Shown here: in pieces, positions 46,528 through 54,818 of the stretch
Layout: each line of letters starts with the position of its first letter
How positions within the stretch are numbered: the stretch's first letter is position 1
Assembly: GCA_963810305.1 (NCBI GenBank)
Contig: CAWEMY010000007.1
Coordinates: 124,001 to 188,000, forward strand
Direction of reading: 5' to 3'
DNA: 64,000 bases
From: JACDCA01 sp963810305
GTDB lineage: Bacteria; Acidobacteriota; Vicinamibacteria; Vicinamibacterales; 2-12-FULL-66-21
Notes under the pieces: model-generated
What the model was told of the DNA's origin: nothing
Seen by the model: the letters and a program-made list of their open reading frames with translations, nothing else
Database searches by the model: none
Program-made: the position numbers and the translations under genes

Positions 46528-46783
46528 GTGGTCCTCTGGTTTGTTGCAGGCATAGGCCTGCTCGTCGCCGTAGCCGCTCTGACGCTGGCGCGCCGTCTGT
46601 CCCGCAAGCTCGACGCGCTGACCCAGTCGGTACTGGGAATTGCGCTATGACTACACGCGGCTTCGCTCGCAGTTGTCACGCCTCGATCCCGGCGAAGCGG
46701 ATGCCGAGGCCGCTCCACCGCCACCGCCGCTCGAGCAGGTGGCGTTTGTCCCCCTTTCATCGATGAAAAAGAAGAATGGCTAA
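46528..46783 (+). CDS. Small membrane-anchored protein, hidden by a frameshift
   Basis: About 84 residues starting at GTG 46528, interrupted by one extra base at about 46628-46630. The N-terminal segment VLWFVAGIGLLVAVAALTLA is a single membrane helix. It is followed by RRLSRKLDALTQ and, in the second frame, SYWELRYDYTRLRSQLSRLD, a short amphipathic coiled helix. A Pro-rich stretch and the tail Leu-Ser-Ser-Met-Lys-Lys-Lys-Asn-Gly then overlap the lpd start by eight bases. The coupling to lpd and the continuous protein-like composition across the break argue that it is real. Function unknown. Confidence 0.6.
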
Positions 46784-48218
46784 CGAATACGACGTCGTAG
46801 TGATCGGTTCCGGCACCGGCGGTTACGTGGCGGCGATACGCGCCGCGCAGCTCGGCCTCAAGACCGCCGTCGTCGAACGGGCGCCGGTCCTCGGCGGCAC
46901 GTGTCTCAACTGGGGTTGCATCCCGACCAAGGCACTGCTCGAGCACGCGCACGCGCTGAAGATCGCGCAGGAGTGGAAGGAGTGGGGGCTTACGATCGGC
47001 CAGGCCGCCCTTCGACAAGACTCAGGACCGGCGATCGGTGTCGACATGGCGCAGGTCCACGCGCGCAAGGACAAGATCGTCAAGGGGCTCACCGGTGGCA
47101 TCGAGCTGTTGTTCAAGAAGAACAAGATCGACTGGATCAAGGGAAGCGGCCGGCTTGCAGGCAAAGGCAGCGTCGAAATCACCGATGGGCAAAAACAGAC
47201 GCTGACTGCGCGCAAGGAGATCATCGTCGCCACCGGCTCGACACCGCGCAGCGTGCCGGGCATCGAGATCGATCGCAAGCGCATCATCACCAGTGACGAG
47301 GCGATCAATCTCAAGGAGATTCCGAAATCGATCGCCATCCTCGGCAGTGGCGCGGTCGGTGTCGAGTTCGCGTCGATCTTCCGGCGCTTCGGCAGCGAAG
47401 TGACCGTCATCGAGCTGCTGCCGCGGATCGTTCCCGTCGAAGACGAAGCGGTCTCGGCCGAGCTCGAGAAGTCTTTCAAAAAGCAGGGCATCAAGGTAAT
47501 GACCGGGACGAAGGTCACCGGCGCGAAGGTCGGCGCCGGCGGAGTGGATCTCGAAGCGCAGACGCCCGATGGCAAGAGCACGAAGCTGAACGCGGAGTAC
47601 CTGCTCGTGGCGACCGGCCGGGGGCCGGTCACGACCGGTCTCGGCGCCGAAGAAGCCGGCCTGCAACTGGATCGTGGCTATGTCCGGGTGGACAAGGAAT
47701 TCAGAACCGGCGTGCCCGGGATTTCGGCGATTGGCGACGTGATCACCTTCGAGAAGCCCGGGCATGCCCAGCTTGCGCACCTGTCGTCTGCCGAGGGAAT
47801 CGTTCTGGCCGAACGGATCGCAGGCGCCGAGTACCGCCCGATCAACTACGACGAGGTGCCGGGCTGCACCTACTGCGATCCAGAGATCGGGAGCGTCGGC
47901 CTCACCGAAACGCAGGCGAAGGAGCGCGGCTACGACGTCAAGACCGGCGTCTTCAAGTTCGGCATCCTGGCGCGGGCGCGGATTGCCGGCGAGACCGAAG
48001 GGTTCGTGAAGATCGTGTACGACACGAAGTACGACGAAGTACTCGGGGTCCACATGATCGGCCCGCGCTCTACCGAGCTGGTGGCCGAAGCGACGCTCGC
48101 GCTGCGGCTCGAATGCACGGTGGAAGAGCTCGTGCGCACCATCCACGCGCATCCGACGATGTCGGAAGCGGTCGGTGAGGCGGCGCATGCCGCTCACGGT
48201 GCGCCGATCCATGCCTGA
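46776..48218 (+). CDS. lpdA: Dihydrolipoyl dehydrogenase (E3)
   Basis: 480 residues. FAD motif VVIGSGTGGYVAAIRAAQLG, the redox-active disulfide GGTCLNWGCIPTKALLEHA, NAD motif AILGSGAVGVEFASIF, and the C-terminal His-Glu pair in IHAHPTMSEA. It reoxidises the dihydrolipoyl group of E2. It is the first large gene of a cluster encoding all three parts of a 2-oxoacid dehydrogenase complex. Residues about 77-87 (QAALRQDSGPA) look like an inserted stretch relative to the family and coincide with a CTTCGACAAGACTCAGGAC element. Confidence 0.95.
   Translation: MANEYDVVVIGSGTGGYVAAIRAAQLGLKTAVVERAPVLGGTCLNWGCIPTKALLEHAHALKIAQEWKEWGLTIGQAALRQDSGPAIGVDMAQVHARKDKIVKGLTGGIELLFKKNKIDWIKGSGRLAGKGSVEITDGQKQTLTARKEIIVATGSTPRSVPGIEIDRKRIITSDEAINLKEIPKSIAILGSGAVGVEFASIFRRFGSEVTVIELLPRIVPVEDEAVSAELEKSFKKQGIKVMTGTKVTGAKVGAGGVDLEAQTPDGKSTKLNAEYLLVATGRGPVTTGLGAEEAGLQLDRGYVRVDKEFRTGVPGISAIGDVITFEKPGHAQLAHLSSAEGIVLAERIAGAEYRPINYDEVPGCTYCDPEIGSVGLTETQAKERGYDVKTGVFKFGILARARIAGETEGFVKIVYDTKYDEVLGVHMIGPRSTELVAEATLALRLECTVEELVRTIHAHPTMSEAVGEAAHAAHGAPIHA
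47006..47033. repeat. CTTCGACAAG-type element inserted in frame in lpd
   Basis: CCCTTCGACAAGACTCAGGA (within 47006-47033) resembles a dispersed bacterial repeat with the core CTTCGACAAGCTCAGG. It is read as protein in lpd without breaking the frame, in a surface loop after the EWGLTI segment. Confidence 0.5.
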
Positions 48219-49320
48219 GCCGGTGCGTGCGCCGCGCGCCTCGGACGCGCTCACGTCGAACCAGCTCCTCGAGATGTACTGGTTCGCGCGGCTTGCGCGC
48301 GAGATCGAGGAACGGCTGGTGATCCTCTTCCGTCAGAGCAAGGTCATCGGCGGTCTCTATCGGAGCCTTGGCCAGGAGGGAGAGTCGGTCGGCACCGCGT
48401 ACGCGCTGAAGAAGACCGACGCCGTGTTGCCGCTGATCCGCAACATGGGCGCTCTGATGACGATGGGTGTCCGGCCGAAAGAGATTTTCCTGCAGTACAT
48501 GGCGAAGGGAGAGTCGAATTCACGGGGCCGCGATCTCAACATCCACATCGTCCATCTGCCCGAATGGACCCGCAGGCCGGACCCCGGTGGGCCCGCCCTT
48601 CAGGGCCGGCGTGACGATGAGGACGAACCGGTTGTCGTCGGCCCGATCAGCATGCTCGGGGATTCCATTCCCGTCGCGGCCGGCATCGGTCTCGGCGCAC
48701 GGATGCGCGGTAAGGACCTCGTCGCGATGGCGTGGATCGGGGACGGTGCGACGAGCACGGGAGCATTTCACGAAGGGCTGAATTTCGCCGCCGTCCAGAA
48801 GGCACCGCTGGTTGTCGTTGCCGAAGACAACAAGTACGCGTACTCCACGCCGATCGCCAGGCAGATGGTCATCAAGCGGATCGACGAACGCGCGGCGGCG
48901 TACGGGATCCCGCACGAGATGGTGGACGGCAACGACATCCTCGCGGTGTATGACGTTGCGAAGCGGATGGTCGATCGCGCCCGGGCCGGCGAGGGAGCTT
49001 CCCTGATTGGCGTCGACACGATGCGCATGCAAGGGCACGCGCAGCATGACGACGCGCGGTATGTGCCGAAGGGGATCCTTGAAGAGTGGCAGGCCAGGGA
49101 TCCGATCGCGCGACATGCGCGAACGCTTCTCGATCGCGGCGTCGCCACCGAGAAGGACATCGCCGATCTCGATCGCAGGGCGAAGAGTTACGCTGCGGAC
49201 GAAGCCGATGCCGCGGAACAGTCGCCGATGCCCGATCCAGCGGCGGTGGCCCGCGGCGTGTACGCCGGCGACGACTACGCCGAGCCCACGCTGGAGTTTG
49301 TGCAATCGCCGTGGCCGTAA
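48211..49320 (+). CDS. 2-oxoacid dehydrogenase E1 component, alpha subunit
   Basis: 369 residues from ATG 48211, overlapping the lpd stop. Thiamine-diphosphate site: VAMAWIGDGATSTGAFHEGLNFAAVQ with the Gly-Asp-Gly motif and LVVVAEDNKYAYSTP. The N-terminal LVILFRQSKVIGGLYRSLGQE is typical. It decarboxylates the 2-oxo acid with E1-beta. The substrate (pyruvate or branched-chain) cannot be decided. A family-atypical stretch RRPDPGGPALQGRRDDED (about residues 123-143) coincides with a palindromic repeat. Confidence 0.9.
   Translation: MPEPVRAPRASDALTSNQLLEMYWFARLAREIEERLVILFRQSKVIGGLYRSLGQEGESVGTAYALKKTDAVLPLIRNMGALMTMGVRPKEIFLQYMAKGESNSRGRDLNIHIVHLPEWTRRPDPGGPALQGRRDDEDEPVVVGPISMLGDSIPVAAGIGLGARMRGKDLVAMAWIGDGATSTGAFHEGLNFAAVQKAPLVVVAEDNKYAYSTPIARQMVIKRIDERAAAYGIPHEMVDGNDILAVYDVAKRMVDRARAGEGASLIGVDTMRMQGHAQHDDARYVPKGILEEWQARDPIARHARTLLDRGVATEKDIADLDRRAKSYAADEADAAEQSPMPDPAAVARGVYAGDDYAEPTLEFVQSPWP
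48588..48611. repeat. GCCCTTCAGGGC palindrome inserted in frame in E1-alpha
   Basis: The core GCCCTTCAGGGC, extended by CCG/CGG flanks, is the same palindrome as in the double element at 9828-9881. It sits between the conserved Asp-Leu-Asn-Ile-His and Pro-Ile-Ser-Met-Leu-Gly segments and is translated. Confidence 0.55.
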
Positions 49321-50285
49321 TCACCTACCTCGAAGCCATCCGCCAGGCCCTCTTCGAAGAAATGGCGCGCGACGAGCGCGTCTTTCTGATCGGCGAAGAC
49401 ATCGGCGCCTACGGTGGCGCGTTCAAAGCGACCGACGGGCTGATCGAAAAGTACGGCGAAACCCGGGTTATCGATGCGCCGATCTCGGAACAGGCGATCG
49501 TCGGTTCCGCAATCGGTGCCTCGTACATGGGGATGCGGCCGGTCTGCGAGATCCAGTTCATCGACTTCATTGCGTGCTGCTTCGACATGCTCACCAACTT
49601 CGCCGCAACCAGCCGCTACCGCAATGGCGCGGGCGTCCCGATCGTGGTGCGTGGCCCCTGCGGGGGGGGCGTCGGTGGTGGTCCATTTCACTCGCTCAAT
49701 CCGGAAGCGTTCTTTCTCAACACGCCGGGGTTGAAGATGGTGGAGCCTTCTACCGCCGCCGACGCCAAGGGACTCCTCAAGGCGGCAATTCGCGACGACG
49801 ACCCGGTGCTGTACTTCGAGCACAAGTTCCTCTACCGGCGGATCAAGGACGATGTGCCCGACGGCGACTACGTCGTCCCGATCGGCAAGGCAGCCGTTCG
49901 CCGCGAAGGAACGGATCTTTCGATCATCACGTTCGGCGCAATGGTGCACACCGCGCTCGAGGCAGCGACGACGCTGGCTGGCGACGGAGTCGAGGCGGAA
50001 GTGATCGACCTGCGGAGCCTGGCGCCGCTCGACCGCGACGCCATCCTGGAGAGCGTCAGCAAGACGAACAGGGCCCTGCTGCTGTACGAAGCCCGCCTGA
50101 CGGGCGGTATCGGCGGCGAGCTCGCCGCAATCATCGCCGAGCACGCCTTCGAGTACCTGGACGCCCCGGTGATGCGAGTGGCGTCCGCAGACGCTCCTGT
50201 ACCCTACTCCCCGCCGCTCGAAAACGCGTTTCTGCCCAATGCGGATAAGGTAATAGACGCCGCGAAGAAGCTCGTGGCCTACTGA
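49311..50285 (+). CDS. 2-oxoacid dehydrogenase E1 component, beta subunit
   Basis: 324 residues. GTG 49311 overlaps the E1-alpha stop by ten bases. Motifs: VFLIGEDIGAYGGAF, RVIDAPISEQAIVGSAIGAS, the VVRGPCGGGVGGGPFHS potassium/TPP region and VIDLRSLAPLD. It forms the alpha2-beta2 decarboxylase with E1-alpha. Confidence 0.93.
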   Translation: MAVITYLEAIRQALFEEMARDERVFLIGEDIGAYGGAFKATDGLIEKYGETRVIDAPISEQAIVGSAIGASYMGMRPVCEIQFIDFIACCFDMLTNFAATSRYRNGAGVPIVVRGPCGGGVGGGPFHSLNPEAFFLNTPGLKMVEPSTAADAKGLLKAAIRDDDPVLYFEHKFLYRRIKDDVPDGDYVVPIGKAAVRREGTDLSIITFGAMVHTALEAATTLAGDGVEAEVIDLRSLAPLDRDAILESVSKTNRALLLYEARLTGGIGGELAAIIAEHAFEYLDAPVMRVASADAPVPYSPPLENAFLPNADKVIDAAKKLVAY

Positions 50286-50328
50286 CTGGCGACTTGCGAC
50301 TGACTAGCGACTAACGACTAGAGACTGA
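50286..50328. repeat. GACTNGC heptamer array
   Basis: GACTGGC, GACTTGC, GACTGAC, TAGCGAC, TAACGAC, TAGAGAC fill the whole gap between the E1-beta stop and the E2 start with period seven. Confidence 0.7.
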
Positions 50329-50329
50329 C

Positions 50330-51652
50330 ATGGCTACAAACGTTGTGATGCCCCAGATGGGGGAGTCAATCGCCGAAGGCACGATCGTCCGCTGGATCAA
50401 GAAGGTGGGCGATTCGGTCGATCGTGACGAACCGCTGTTCGAGATCTCCACTGACAAGGTGGACGCTGAGATCCCCTCGCCTTCCGCAGGCGTGCTGACC
50501 GAGATCAAGGTGAAGGAAGGGGAGACGGTTCCGGTCAATAGTGTCGTCGCCACGATCGGCGCGGCGGGAGAAGCCGCGGCGAAGCCACCGGCGAGTAGCG
50601 ACGCGGGAGCACCTCCCCAAGAAGGCCTGCCCCAATCCGCTGTCGGCCAGCCCGAAACCGGCCCCTCGAAAAAGGCGCCGGCGTCCGACCGTGCCGCGGT
50701 CAGCGAAGCCCGGCCGTCCACCGCGGCGGCACCGGCAGGCCAGGCGGGGCAGCCGTCCAGGGAAGAACTCCGTCGCCAGAAGTCTTCGCCGCTGGTGCGG
50801 CGAATTGCCAAGGAACACGACGTCGACATCCAGCAGATCCAGGGCACCGGCATCAGCGGGCGAGTCACGAAAGGGGACATTCTCGGCTACATCGAGTCCG
50901 GTGCACCGAAACAGGCGCAGGCCCGTACCCTGCCGCCTGCCGGCCCGGCGTTCCGCCCGGGCGAGAACGTCCAGGTCGTGCCGATGAGCGTGATGCGCAG
51001 AAAGATTGCCGAGCACATGGTGCTCAGCGCGCACACGTCACCACATGTCTACTCGGTTTACGAAGTGAACTTCGGGCGTGTCAGCGCGATGCGGGACAAG
51101 CGGAAGCGGGAGTATGAAGCAGCCGGCGCGAAGCTGACGTTCACCGCGTTCATCGCCAAGGTCGTCGTCGATGCGCTGCGCCAGTTCCCGATCGTCAACG
51201 CGTCGGTGGACGGCGACAACATCGTCTACAAGAAAGACATCAATCTCGGGATCGCCGTCGCGCTCGAAAACGGCTTGATCGTCCCCGTGATTCGCAACGC
51301 TGACGAGAAGAACCTGCTCGGGCTCACCCGCGCGATCAACGACCTCGCCGTGCGCGCGCGCTCGAAAAAGCTCAATCCTGATGAAGTGCAGGGCGGGACG
51401 TTCACGATCACCAACCCCGGCATCTTCGGCGCGCTGTACGGCCTGCCGCTGATCAACCAGCCGCAGGTGGCGATTCTCGGTGTCGGCGCGATCGAAAAGC
51501 GGGCCGTTGTCGTAGACGATGCGATCGGCATCAGGCCGATGTGTCATCTGAGCCTCGGCTACGACCATCGGCTGGTGGATGGCGCGGATGCCGGTCGCTT
51601 TCTGTCGTTCATCAAGGAAAGGCTCGAGGGCTTCGACGAAGCGTGGTGCTAG
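50330..51652 (+). CDS. Dihydrolipoamide acyltransferase (E2)
   Basis: 440 residues. One lipoyl domain (residues 1-80) with lipoyl Lys in FEISTDKVDAEI. An Ala/Pro-rich linker. A peripheral-subunit-binding domain (about 148-185: SPLVRRIAKEHDVDIQQIQG). A catalytic domain ending with YDHRLVDGADAGRF, where His and Asp of H-x3-D-G are the active site. It forms the core of the complex, moving acyl groups to CoA. Its lipoyl group needs LipB from the next gene. Confidence 0.94.
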   Translation: MATNVVMPQMGESIAEGTIVRWIKKVGDSVDRDEPLFEISTDKVDAEIPSPSAGVLTEIKVKEGETVPVNSVVATIGAAGEAAAKPPASSDAGAPPQEGLPQSAVGQPETGPSKKAPASDRAAVSEARPSTAAAPAGQAGQPSREELRRQKSSPLVRRIAKEHDVDIQQIQGTGISGRVTKGDILGYIESGAPKQAQARTLPPAGPAFRPGENVQVVPMSVMRRKIAEHMVLSAHTSPHVYSVYEVNFGRVSAMRDKRKREYEAAGAKLTFTAFIAKVVVDALRQFPIVNASVDGDNIVYKKDINLGIAVALENGLIVPVIRNADEKNLLGLTRAINDLAVRARSKKLNPDEVQGGTFTITNPGIFGALYGLPLINQPQVAILGVGAIEKRAVVVDDAIGIRPMCHLSLGYDHRLVDGADAGRFLSFIKERLEGFDEAWC

Positions 51653-51655
51653 GAC

Positions 51656-51708
51656 GCGGCGCGCGGTGCGCAGGGCGCGGGGCGCGCGGGGCGCGGGGCG
51701 CAGGGCGG
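51656..51708. repeat. GGGGCGC heptamer array
   Basis: Units GCGCGGT, GCGCAGG, GCGCGGG, then GGGGCGC-type units, fill the E2-lipB gap. Confidence 0.65.
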
Positions 51709-51709
51709 C

Positions 51710-52348
51710 ATGAGGAACATAGAAGTTAGGCGGCTCGGGCGGGTGTCCTACGCCGACGGGTTGGAGCTTCAGAAGCACCTGGTCGAGCAGCGCAGGGCGG
51801 GTGAGATCGGCGACCAGCTCCTGTTGCTCGAGCATCCGCCGGTGATCACGCTCGGAGTCAAATCGCGTAACGACCGGTCCCACGTCGTCGCGACCGCTGA
51901 TGCCCTGGCTGCCGAAGGAGTGGAAGTCTTCGAGAGCGGGCGCGGCGGCGATGTGACGTATCACGGGCCCGGGCAGCTCGTCGGGTATCCAATCCTCGAT
52001 CTGAAACCGGATCGCTGCGACGTCCACAAGTTCGTCAGAGACATCGAAGAGGTAATGATCCGGACCGCCGCCGCCTTTGGCGTGACCGCCTCACGCATCC
52101 CCGGGCTGACCGGTGCGTGGGTCGGGGACGAAAAGCTCGCGGCGATCGGCGTCCGCATCGCCCGATGGATCACCAGCCACGGCTTTGCCTTCAACGTGAA
52201 CACCTCCCTCAACCACTTCGATCTCATCGTCCCTTGTGGCATCACCGACCGCGGCGTGACATCTCTCGAGAAGCTTCTCGGACACGCCGTCCCCATGCAT
52301 GAGGTAGAGGACGCTTGTGCCGTCGCGTTTAGCGACCTCTTCAGTTAG
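51710..52348 (+). CDS. lipB: Octanoyl transferase (lipoyl-protein ligase B)
   Basis: 212 residues. The conserved ESGRGGDVTYHGPGQLVGYPI block, the catalytic Lys in GDEKLAAIGVRI and the catalytic Cys in FDLIVPCGI are all present. It transfers octanoate from acyl carrier protein to E2 lipoyl domains; lipA is not in the window. Placement after E2 fits directly. Confidence 0.94.
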   Translation: MRNIEVRRLGRVSYADGLELQKHLVEQRRAGEIGDQLLLLEHPPVITLGVKSRNDRSHVVATADALAAEGVEVFESGRGGDVTYHGPGQLVGYPILDLKPDRCDVHKFVRDIEEVMIRTAAAFGVTASRIPGLTGAWVGDEKLAAIGVRIARWITSHGFAFNVNTSLNHFDLIVPCGITDRGVTSLEKLLGHAVPMHEVEDACAVAFSDLFS

Positions 52349-52440
52349 CACGTCCGCACGTCTGCACGTCCGCACGTCGCACGTGCACGTGGCACGTCGC
52401 ACGTGACACGTCGCACGTCCGTAACGTGCTCATATTCAGC
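52349..52440. repeat. GCACGTC 7-8 base tandem array
   Basis: About eleven units of GCACGTCC/GCACGTC with internal ACGT palindromes fill the space after lipB and continue to the promoter region of the ECF sigma gene. Confidence 0.75.
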
Positions 52441-52513
52441 ACGTTACGCCCGTTGAACGGTGTTCGGAATAACCAAACTCCGCAGGGTGTTCTTATTCCT
52501 ACGGAGGCCCCGA

Positions 52514-53128
52514 ATGCGGCAACAGGGCAGTGAAAAGGACCTGATTGTCAGAATGCAGGCGGGGGACGGTACGGCCGTCGAGGAACTCTCGACCACCTAC
52601 GGCCCACGAATTCAACAGCTTGCGTTCCGATATCTCAAGAACTGGGAAGACGCTGAAGAAGTCACGCAGGACGTCCTGCTGAAGGTGCATCGGAAGATCG
52701 ATGCCTTTCGCGGCGACGCTGCGCTCTCGTCGTGGATCTACCGGATTACTTTCAACACCGCGATGTCGCGACTGCGGACGAGTCGCTTTGCGCGTCCGCT
52801 GGAAGTGCAGGCGCCGGAGCCGTCGGGCGAGAACTCGGACCGCACGCCGCAGGAGCCGGGTGACTGGTCGGCGCTTGCCGACGATGGTGTGCTGCGCGCG
52901 CAGATGAGGGAGCGGCTGGTCGACGCACTCCAGCATCTGCCGGCGGTTTACCGGGTTCCTGTGATCCTGCGCGACATCCAGGGGCTTTCCACGGCGGAAG
53001 CCAGCGCCGTCCTGCGCGTCAAGCCGCAGACCTTGAAGTCGCGTCTGCATCGCGGCCGTCTGATTCTGCGCGAGCACCTGGCGGATTTTGCCGGCGCGCT
53101 CACGCTCCACGAACGCGAACTGAATTAA
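52514..53128 (+). CDS. ECF-type RNA polymerase sigma factor
   Basis: 204 residues from ATG 52514, preceded by GGAGG at 52503-52507. Region 2 has RYLKNWEDAEEVTQDVLLKVH and SSWIYRITFNTAMSRLR; region 4 has LPAVYRVPVILRDIQGLSTAEASAVL and KSRLHRGRLILREHL. No anti-sigma gene follows, because the next gene is convergent. Signal and regulon unknown. Confidence 0.9.
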   Translation: MRQQGSEKDLIVRMQAGDGTAVEELSTTYGPRIQQLAFRYLKNWEDAEEVTQDVLLKVHRKIDAFRGDAALSSWIYRITFNTAMSRLRTSRFARPLEVQAPEPSGENSDRTPQEPGDWSALADDGVLRAQMRERLVDALQHLPAVYRVPVILRDIQGLSTAEASAVLRVKPQTLKSRLHRGRLILREHLADFAGALTLHERELN

Positions 53129-53134
53129 CCTTAC

Positions 53135-53151
53135 GTGGGGCTCCGCCCCAC
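53135..53151. terminator. GTGGGGCTCCGCCCCAC hairpin after the sigma factor gene
   Basis: A 7-bp perfect stem with a 3-base loop lies six bases after the stop codon. There is no clear T tract. Confidence 0.5.
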
Positions 53152-53220
53152 ACCCCGGCTCGGTCGCTCGCGGGGGCCCCGACGCCCCGCGCCGCTCCCT
53201 CGCAGGCGCGCCGTGCGCGC

Positions 53221-54051
53221 CTAAGCTTCCAACGCATTGTCGAGGGTGGTCCGCTCCAGGCGGGTAAGCGCTGGCTCGATGATGCGCCGCACGCCTCCGG
53301 GGCCAAGCTCCACTGGCATTGCGACCACTCTTCCCCTGCCCGTCTCGACGAAGCATGAATAGCGGCGGCGAGAACCGTCGCACAGTGCTTCGACGATCCG
53401 TGCGGTGGCGGATCCCAATGCATAAGGCCCTGGCGGCCAGAGGCCAGTGACGCGCGCCGCAAGCGCAGCGATTTCGTGCGCGCCAATGACCGAGGTCAGC
53501 GGCTGGCCGGAGACGGTGGCTTCTTCCCACGCGATCACCGCGTGTTTCGGTGGCACGCCGACCACCGACAGCGACACCTCGACCCCTGACGTATCTGCAA
53601 TCACTCCGCAAAGAGCGCGCAGCGCCGACTCGAGCGCAAGCGGCGCCGCCCCGATTGCCCTGGCGGGAGCAATATGCAACTCGCCAATCGTCCGCTTCAT
53701 CGCTTCGCGTGGGGACGCGCCGGCAAATACGACTGGTGCGTCGACCCCGGCTCCCTGAAGCCGCCGCACGAGCGCCAGTGCTGCATCACCGGAATACTCG
53801 CCGTCGCCAGCCGCCGAGTCCGCCAGCACAACTACCTGTGCTCCCGCAGCGGCGTGCAGCGAATCCGTACCTGTCACCGATGCATTGAAGTTCTCAACCG
53901 GTCCGGACTGGAGAATGTCGAGCGCTTTGCCCTGCGCAATCGAGCCGGCCGAGTCGATCAGCCGGATCTGTCGCACCCGGCCGCGCGCGGCAAGTTTGTG
54001 CGCGACAGCTCCGCCAATCGGGCCGGCGCCAATGATGGCGATGAACGACAT
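53221..54051 (-). CDS. Divergent malate/lactate dehydrogenase-like protein
   Basis: 276 residues, shorter than malate dehydrogenases (about 310-320). The Rossmann start IAIIGAGPIGGAVAHKLA and the SIAQGKALDILQSGPVENFN segment match the family. VVLADSAAGDGEYSGDAA replaces the usual Ala-Gly-Leu-Pro-Arg substrate loop. The catalytic His region reads VVGVPPKHAVIAWEE instead of Gly-His-Gly-Asp-Thr-Met-Val-Pro. Normal malate turnover is therefore doubtful. It may be a NAD-binding paralogue with changed substrate or a regulatory role. Monocistronic, divergent from an SDR gene. Confidence 0.7.
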   Translation of the reverse strand: MSFIAIIGAGPIGGAVAHKLAARGRVRQIRLIDSAGSIAQGKALDILQSGPVENFNASVTGTDSLHAAAGAQVVVLADSAAGDGEYSGDAALALVRRLQGAGVDAPVVFAGASPREAMKRTIGELHIAPARAIGAAPLALESALRALCGVIADTSGVEVSLSVVGVPPKHAVIAWEEATVSGQPLTSVIGAHEIAALAARVTGLWPPGPYALGSATARIVEALCDGSRRRYSCFVETGRGRVVAMPVELGPGGVRRIIEPALTRLERTTLDNALEA

Positions 54052-54074
54052 TCAGAGTCGTTTATTCTAGCCTC

Positions 54075-54761
54075 ATGTCACTGCTTGCCGGCCGCGTTGC
54101 GCTCGTCACTGGTGGGTCCAAAGGCATCGGCGCCGCAATCGTCCGGGCATTCGCGGACGCGGGTGCTTCGGTCGTCTCAACCAGCCGATCGGGCGGGTCG
54201 ACGAGTGAGCACGTGCGCCAGGTGCGCGCCGACGTCCGGAAGCCTGCCGAGGCGGTGCGAGCCATCGAGGATGCGGTGTCGGCGTTCGGCGGCCTCGATA
54301 TTCTGATCAACAACGCCGGTGTGGGTGCCTTCGCCAACGTCGCCGACATGTCCGTTGAAGAGTGGCACCAGGTCATCGATACCAACCTGAGCGGCGTCTT
54401 CTACTGCTGCCATGCCGCTATTCCGCATCTTCGCCGGCGCGGTGGCGGTTGGATCATCAACATCAGCAGCCTTGCCAGCCGGAACGCGTTCGCGGGCGGC
54501 GCTGCCTACTGCGCGTCGAAAGCGGCCCTGAACCAGTTCAGCGAAGCGCTGATGCAGGAGGTCAGGCACGATGACATCCGCGTCAGCTACGTGATGCCGG
54601 GTTCGGTGGCGACCGAGTTTGGCCGCGGATCGACCGCGAAGAGCGGCTGGGCGCTCACGTCCGAAGACGTCGCGCAGGTAGTAATGGACTTACTCGCCAT
54701 GCCGCCACGCAGCCTGCCGAGTCGGGTGGAGCTCCGGCCCTCGAAGCCGCCGAAGAAGTAG
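54075..54761 (+). CDS. Short-chain dehydrogenase/reductase
   Basis: 228 residues. Cofactor motif VALVTGGSKGIGAAIVRAFA, NNAGVG, catalytic Ser in NISSLAS and Tyr-x3-Lys in AAYCASKAALNQF. The Ser-Arg after the second strand suggests NADP preference. Substrate unknown. Confidence 0.88.
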   Translation: MSLLAGRVALVTGGSKGIGAAIVRAFADAGASVVSTSRSGGSTSEHVRQVRADVRKPAEAVRAIEDAVSAFGGLDILINNAGVGAFANVADMSVEEWHQVIDTNLSGVFYCCHAAIPHLRRRGGGWIINISSLASRNAFAGGAAYCASKAALNQFSEALMQEVRHDDIRVSYVMPGSVATEFGRGSTAKSGWALTSEDVAQVVMDLLAMPPRSLPSRVELRPSKPPKK

Positions 54762-54763
54762 TC

Positions 54764-54818
54764 AGTAATCAGTAATCAGTGATTATCAGTGATCAATCAT
54801 CAGTCATCAGATAACTGA
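54764..54818. repeat. CAGTAAT heptamer array
   Basis: CAGTAAT, CAGTAAT, CAGTGAT, TATCAGT, GATCAAT, CATCAGT, CATCAGA lie at the convergent gene ends, partly self-complementary. Confidence 0.7.
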
